Shown here: piece after piece, positions 63,434 through 64,000 of the stretch
Position numbering within the stretch: position 1 is the stretch's first letter
Layout of the letters: each line of letters opens with the position of its first letter
Assembly (NCBI GenBank): GCA_964555355.1
Contig: CAZKRY010000001.1
Span: 186,001-250,000 of the forward strand
DNA length: 64,000 bases
DNA from: CAIKBL01 sp964555355
Lineage (GTDB): Bacteria > Pseudomonadota > Gammaproteobacteria > Ga0077536
Direction: 5' to 3'
Notes under the pieces: generated by a model
What the model was told of the DNA's origin: nothing
What the model saw: the letters and a program-made list of their open reading frames with translations, nothing else
Database searches by the model: none
Position numbers and translations under genes: made by a program

Positions 63434-64000
63434 TTGGAGCCGCAACGCCCGCCTATCCGCTTGCACCGACTCGTGCAGTTTTGCACGGGTTATGCGGGAA
63501 CGCTCGATCCGGATACCGAATTCAAAGCCCTCGCGTTTACCGTCACAACGTTCTTTACGCTAGTAATTTTGGCGCTATTTGCCGCGCTGTCCGCCAAGCT
63601 CGGCCGCGGGATCGATGCCATCGTTATGCTCGCGCCGCTGCCCTTACTCGTGTGGAATGTGCTGTTATGCCGGCGTTCCGGTGCGCTGGTCCGCGCATTG
63701 CATCGGATGGTGATGATCATCTTTCCGGTGGCCGCCTTTCTCGTGATTCGCGAGGGTGGCACTGGTCCAACCTCCTGGTGGCTCATTATGCCCGCGTTTA
63801 TCTTCATCAGTGCAAGCCTCTATCGCGCGGGATTTGTCGCCTTTGGGATCGCGCTCGTCTTCATGATCGGCGTGGAAGCGGCGCGCATGGCGGACTGGTT
63901 GGCGCCGGCCGATACCGGCGTGATGCTGGAACTGCAAGAACTACTCTCGCGGATCGGTTTTTTCACTGCCATCTTGCTCGCGTTGTTTATCATCAATCGG
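63434..64000 (+). CDS. N-terminal part of a polytopic membrane protein (cut by window end)
   Basis: An open frame of at least 189 codons runs off the window. It has no ATG near its start; candidates are TTG at 63434 and GTG at 63473, and the first sits in the T-run of a possible terminator, so the start is uncertain. After about 30 soluble residues come about five to six hydrophobic helices with short loops and a WW pair in the fourth loop. This could be the membrane sensor part of a histidine kinase or cyclase, but no output domain is visible and I do not recognise the family. Confidence 0.55.
   Translation, partial: MEPQRPPIRLHRLVQFCTGYAGTLDPDTEFKALAFTVTTFFTLVILALFAALSAKLGRGIDAIVMLAPLPLLVWNVLLCRRSGALVRALHRMVMIIFPVAAFLVIREGGTGPTSWWLIMPAFIFISASLYRAGFVAFGIALVFMIGVEAARMADWLAPADTGVMLELQELLSRIGFFTAILLALFIINR

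Noticed and set aside
62749..63486. 245-codon open frame antisense to phoU
   Set aside because: It covers phoU on the opposite strand, has no ribosome binding site, and phoU has clear family motifs.

Overview
This is a gene-dense, GC-rich chromosomal window from a proteobacterium, most likely an unplaced gammaproteobacterium. The evidence is gene order: lolB-ispE-tRNA-prs-rplY-pth-ychF facing hemA-prfA-prmC; engB next to cytochrome c4, dsbA and a diguanylate cyclase; and families typical of the group (TIGR04211 SH3 protein, DUF3135). There is no prophage, transposase or CRISPR array. Nearly all sequence is coding, with many 4-base stop/start overlaps.

Layout. 1-4.75 kb: a leftward N,N-dimethylformamidase-like operon in which the large iron subunit lies between two different small-subunit-like genes, divergent from a glutamine amidotransferase and an ATC-hydrolase-family gene. 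4.9-18.6 kb: housekeeping genes (ychF, pth, rplY, prs, tRNA-Gln, ispE, lolB, a TPR lipoprotein, then hemA-prfA-prmC-moeB), followed by a leftward porin / FMN-binding / PepSY operon under a clear Fur-type promoter. 18.9-26.6 kb: lemA with a GIDE-domain partner that carries an EF-hand, an SH3 protein, rpmE, a strong small-RNA candidate facing engB, cytochrome c4, dsbA, a GGDEF cyclase and a convergent PilZ-like protein. 26.7-31.2 kb: a tRNA-Arg with a decayed duplication beside it, a norD/cbbQ pair and a membrane-anchored two-haem cytochrome c5. 31.2-46.1 kb: uvrD, pmbA, sthA, a moxR-DUF58-tgpA operon, then coxM-coxS-coxD-coxE without coxL, and kup. 46.1-51.4 kb: an outer-membrane barrel protein, a GFA protein, a deazaflavin-type nitroreductase, a DUF3565/DUF1971 protein, dtd and typA. 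51.5-64 kb: a phosphate block with ppx and ppk1 convergent, a methyltransferase, and pstSCAB-phoU behind a Pho box, ending in a truncated membrane protein.

How the genes work together. The phosphate block (Pho box, high-affinity uptake, PhoU, Ppk1, Ppx) suggests regulated uptake and polyphosphate storage. The engB-cc4-dsbA-cyclase block resembles the pseudomonad/xanthomonad locus that holds the sRNAs ErsA and sX13. The window has three separate MoxR-type ATPase systems, two paired with VWA proteins (norD/cbbQ and coxD/coxE).

The strongest leads for undescribed biology are: (a) a roughly 126-nt sRNA with C-rich loops and a sigmaE-like promoter at the Spot 42/ErsA/sX13 position; (b) the two-small-subunit dimethylformamidase-like operon; (c) a pair of long structured repeats whose arms differ in sequence but stay self-complementary, both between convergent genes; (d) the CoxL-less cox operon. 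Functions are assigned from motifs and family knowledge; no database search was run.
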